64,000 nucleotides of DNA from Caldicellulosiruptor danielii (lineage in GTDB: Bacteria > Bacillota > Thermoanaerobacteria > Caldicellulosiruptorales > Caldicellulosiruptoraceae): positions 1,387,001 to 1,451,000 of the forward strand of contig NZ_CP139957.1 in the NCBI RefSeq assembly GCF_034343125.1, given 5' to 3'. The notes beneath the pieces are model-generated. The model made no database searches. It was not told the DNA's origin and saw only the letters and a program-made list of their open reading frames with translations. The position numbers and the translations under genes were made by a program. This document shows, one piece after another, positions 61,301 to 64,000 of this stretch. Numbering within the stretch: position 1 is the first letter of the stretch; each line of letters begins with the position of its first letter.

Positions 61301-64000
61301 TTAGCATAAATTCTATCTTTCAGGATTTCCTTTAAAAACATTCCCGTATATGAGCTTTCGCACATAGCAACCTCTTCAGGACTACCACATACCACTACCT
61401 CACCGCCTTTATCCCCACCCTCTGGTCCTAAATCAATTATATAATCTGCAACTTTTATAACATCAAGATTGTGTTCAATTACAATTACCGTGTTGCCCAT
61501 ATCCACGAGGCGCTGAAGAACAGCAATTAATTTATTGACATCATCCATGTGAAGACCTGTTGTAGGCTCGTCCAAAATGTACAAGGTTCTTCCAGTTGCC
61601 TTTTTAGAAAGTTCTGTTGCAAGTTTTACTCTCTGCGCTTCTCCACCAGACAAAGTGGTGGAAGGCTGCCCCAGTTTTATATAACCAAGTCCTACATCAT
61701 AAAGTGTTTGAAGCTTGTATTTTATCCTTGGAATGTTCTTGAAAAATTCCAACGCCTCTTCCACTGTCATTTCAAGCACATCGGCAATAGTCTTATCTTT
61801 GTACTTTACCTCTAACGTCTCCCTGTTGTACCTTTTGCCTTTGCATACATCACACGGCACGTACACATCAGGTAAAAAATGCATTTCTATTTTTATAATA
61901 CCGTCACCCGAACAAGCTTCACATCTTCCACCTTTTAAATTGAAACTGAATCGCCCTGCCTTGTAACCTCTGAGTTTTGCCTCGGGCGTTTGCGCAAAGA
62001 CTTCTCGTATATAGTCAAAAACACCCGTGTAAGTTGCAGGATTCGACCGTGGAGTTCTCCCAATAGGTGATTGGTCTATATTTATAACCTTATCAAAATG
62101 TTCAAGGCCTATTATATCTTGAAACTTACCTGGTTTTTCTTTGGACTTGTTCAAAATTACACTCGCTGCCTTGTAAAGTATCTCGTTCACAAGAGTGCTT
62201 TTACCTGAGCCCGAAACGCCTGTAACACAAGTAAAAAGCCCCACAGGAAAGCTAACATCAATATTTTTAAGATTATTCTCGGATGCACCTTTTATGGTAA
62301 GCCATCTACCATCAGGTTCTCTTCTTCTCTCAGGTATCTCAATCTTTTTCTTTCCGGAAAGATACTGTCCTGTGATAGATTCTTCGCATGAAATTATATC
62401 ATTTAGCGTCCCTGCTGCAACCACTTTTCCACCGCGCTCGCCTGCCCCTGGTCCAATGTCCACAATAAAGTCAGCCGACCTTATTGTGTCTTCATCATGC
62501 TCTACAACAATCAATGTGTTGCCAAGGTCTCTCAGTTTTTTGAGAGTTTTTATTAATCTATGGTTGTCACGCTGATGCAACCCAATACTCGGTTCATCAA
62601 GAATATACAAAACTCCAACAAGTCCAGACCCTATCTGGGTAGCAAGCCTTATTCTTTGTGCTTCACCACCAGAAAGTGTACCTGCTGACCGTGAAAGAGT
62701 CAAGTAATCAAGACCTACATCTATCAAAAAGTCCAGTCTTGCCAGAATCTCTTTTATTACTGGTTGTGCAATTACTTTATCTTTTCCTTGAAGGTTTAAC
62801 TTCTTAAGAAATTCTTTTGCTTGCAATACTGTCATGTCAGCTACATCTGCTATAGACTTACCCTCTATCAAAACTGCCAAAGCCTCTTTTTTGAGTCTTT
62901 TACCCTGACAATCAGGGCATGTAAATGTACTCATATACCCTTCAATCTCTTGCTTGACATATTCTGACTGGGTCTCTTTATATCTTCTTTCAAGGTTATT
63001 TACAAGCCCCTCATATTTTGCAAAGTATATGCCACGTGGAGTATAAATTTTTATCTTTTCGTCACCTGTTCCATATAAAAAGATATCCAAAATTTTCTTG
63101 TCCAGTTTTTCAACAGGAGTATTAAGACTGAAATTATACTCTTTTGCAAGTGATTCCAAAATCATTCTTGCATATGAATTTGTCTCAGTAAAGTTCCATC
63201 CATTTATTGCAACCTGACCTATGGGAATAGATTTGTCAGGAATCAGTAGGTCAGGGTCTACCTTTTGCAAATAACCAAGTCCCATACACGTTGGACAAGC
63301 GCCATATGGTGTGTTGAAAGAAAAAAGACGTGGAGTTATTTCTTCATACGAAACTCCACAGTCTACACAGGCAAAGTTTTGAGAAAATACAATCTCCTCT
63401 CCATCAACAATAGATACAGTTACAATTCCACTGGCAAGCTGGAGCGCTGTTTCTATAGACCCGGCAAGTCTTGATTCTATCCCCTCTTTTATTATGAGCC
63501 TGTCTACAATGACATCAATACTGTGTTTTTTGTTTTTGTCAAGTTTTATCTCTTCTTCAAGCTCATACACAATACCATCTACTCTAACTCTTGCAAACCC
63601 ACTTCTTCTCAGTTCATCAAATAGTTTCTGGTACTCACCTTTTCTTCCTCTAATAACTGGCGCAAGTATTTGAATCTTCGTACCCTCTTTAAGTTTCAAT
63701 ACCTCGTCTACCATCTGGTCAACTGTTTGCTGTGAGATGGGTTTTCCACATATATAACAGTGAGGTTTCCCAACCCGTGCAAACAAAAGTCTCAAATAGT
63801 CGTAAATCTCAGTAATTGTTCCAACTGTTGAACGCGGATTTTTAGAGGTTGTCTTCTGGTCAATTGAAATAGCCGGAGAAAGCCCTTCAATATATTCTAC
63901 ATCTGGTTTTTCCATCATTCCTAAAAATTGCCTTGCATAAGAAGAAAGAGATTCTATATACCTTCTCTGCCCTTCTGCATAGATAGTATCAAAAGCCAAA
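61294..64000 (-). CDS. uvrA: Excinuclease ABC subunit A (partial, N terminus outside window)
   Basis: About 901 visible residues of roughly 940. It begins at [14 protein letters not shown]; the first Walker A lies outside. Visible: zinc site CYICGKP...[11 protein letters not shown] and [17 protein letters not shown]...CDVCKGKRY, signature [12 protein letters not shown], Walker [16 protein letters not shown], second Walker [18 protein letters not shown], second signature [12 protein letters not shown] and [15 protein letters not shown]. Dimer that finds bulky DNA lesions with UvrB. The gene is convergent with the oxidoreductase. Confidence 0.97.
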   Translation of the reverse strand, partial: LAFDTIYAEGQRRYIESLSSYARQFLGMMEKPDVEYIEGLSPAISIDQKTTSKNPRSTVGTITEIYDYLRLLFARVGKPHCYICGKPISQQTVDQMVDEVLKLKEGTKIQILAPVIRGRKGEYQKLFDELRRSGFARVRVDGIVYELEEEIKLDKNKKHSIDVIVDRLIIKEGIESRLAGSIETALQLASGIVTVSIVDGEEIVFSQNFACVDCGVSYEEITPRLFSFNTPYGACPTCMGLGYLQKVDPDLLIPDKSIPIGQVAINGWNFTETNSYARMILESLAKEYNFSLNTPVEKLDKKILDIFLYGTGDEKIKIYTPRGIYFAKYEGLVNNLERRYKETQSEYVKQEIEGYMSTFTCPDCQGKRLKKEALAVLIEGKSIADVADMTVLQAKEFLKKLNLQGKDKVIAQPVIKEILARLDFLIDVGLDYLTLSRSAGTLSGGEAQRIRLATQIGSGLVGVLYILDEPSIGLHQRDNHRLIKTLKKLRDLGNTLIVVEHDEDTIRSADFIVDIGPGAGERGGKVVAAGTLNDIISCEESITGQYLSGKKKIEIPERRREPDGRWLTIKGASENNLKNIDVSFPVGLFTCVTGVSGSGKSTLVNEILYKAASVILNKSKEKPGKFQDIIGLEHFDKVINIDQSPIGRTPRSNPATYTGVFDYIREVFAQTPEAKLRGYKAGRFSFNLKGGRCEACSGDGIIKIEMHFLPDVYVPCDVCKGKRYNRETLEVKYKDKTIADVLEMTVEEALEFFKNIPRIKYKLQTLYDVGLGYIKLGQPSTTLSGGEAQRVKLATELSKKATGRTLYILDEPTTGLHMDDVNKLIAVLQRLVDMGNTVIVIEHNLDVIKVADYIIDLGPEGGDKGGEVVVCGSPEEVAMCESSYTGMFLKEILKDRIYAKK

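Overview
The window is AT-rich bacterial chromosome with dense, mostly co-directional operons, strong Shine-Dalgarno sequences and frequent TTG starts. The gene content fits a low-GC, anaerobic, probably thermophilic Firmicute of the Caldicellulosiruptor/Thermoanaerobacterales type: PyrK/PyrD class 1B dihydroorotate dehydrogenase, a CggR-controlled glycolytic operon, pyruvate phosphate dikinase, UxaC, a flavodiiron protein with an NADH oxidoreductase, and eukaryote-like single-chain GlyS. The genus is an inference; no rRNA or tRNA gene was seen.

1-9.0 kb: end of a pyrimidine operon (pyrK-pyrD-phosphatase-pyrE), a small zinc-ribbon membrane protein, a complete branched-chain-amino-acid-type ABC transporter (livK-H-M-G-F, minus strand) and a stand-alone pyruvate-kinase C-terminal-domain protein. 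9.1-10.6 kb: a Xer-type tyrosine recombinase and a convergent YneA-like LysM protein.

10.6-26.6 kb is an accessory island. It holds an ABC-2 exporter with a DUF3267 membrane metalloprotease and a 46-residue membrane protein. It also holds remnants of four transposon types (a DUF772-type DDE element, IS110, IS256-like, ISLre2-like), a CPBP-protease fragment cut by an IS end, and a PIN-toxin fragment. The bacteriocin locus follows: peptidase-containing ABC exporter, HlyD adaptor, two overlapping precursor genes, and one or two candidate immunity genes. An intact VapBC-type toxin-antitoxin pair with a palindromic operator closes the island.

26.6-38.2 kb: uxaC, then the glycolytic operon cggR-gap-pgk/tpi-gpmI-eno (with PGK and triosephosphate isomerase fused in one protein) and ppdK. 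38.2-47.9 kb: glyS, recO, era and a divergent RluA-type pseudouridine synthase; then M16 peptidase-dut-PRC protein-coiled-coil protein-Lrp regulator-aminotransferase, with genes overlapping by 4 bases; then a J-domain protein preceded by a frameshifted DUF5685 gene. 48-55.4 kb: an acidic zinc-ribbon protein and the complete F1Fo ATP synthase operon (atpIBEFHAGDC). 55.4-64 kb: guaA, an AEC-family permease, a membrane-anchored lipoprotein-like protein, the flavodiiron protein/NAD(P)H oxidoreductase pair, and uvrA, whose 5' end runs off the window.

Recurring oddities: three to four genes are open only if one base is added to or removed from an A tract; two unrelated IS elements carry inverted repeats that would hide their own ribosome-binding site in read-through RNA; and the glycolytic operon has hairpins whose pairing is complete only on the transcribed strand.
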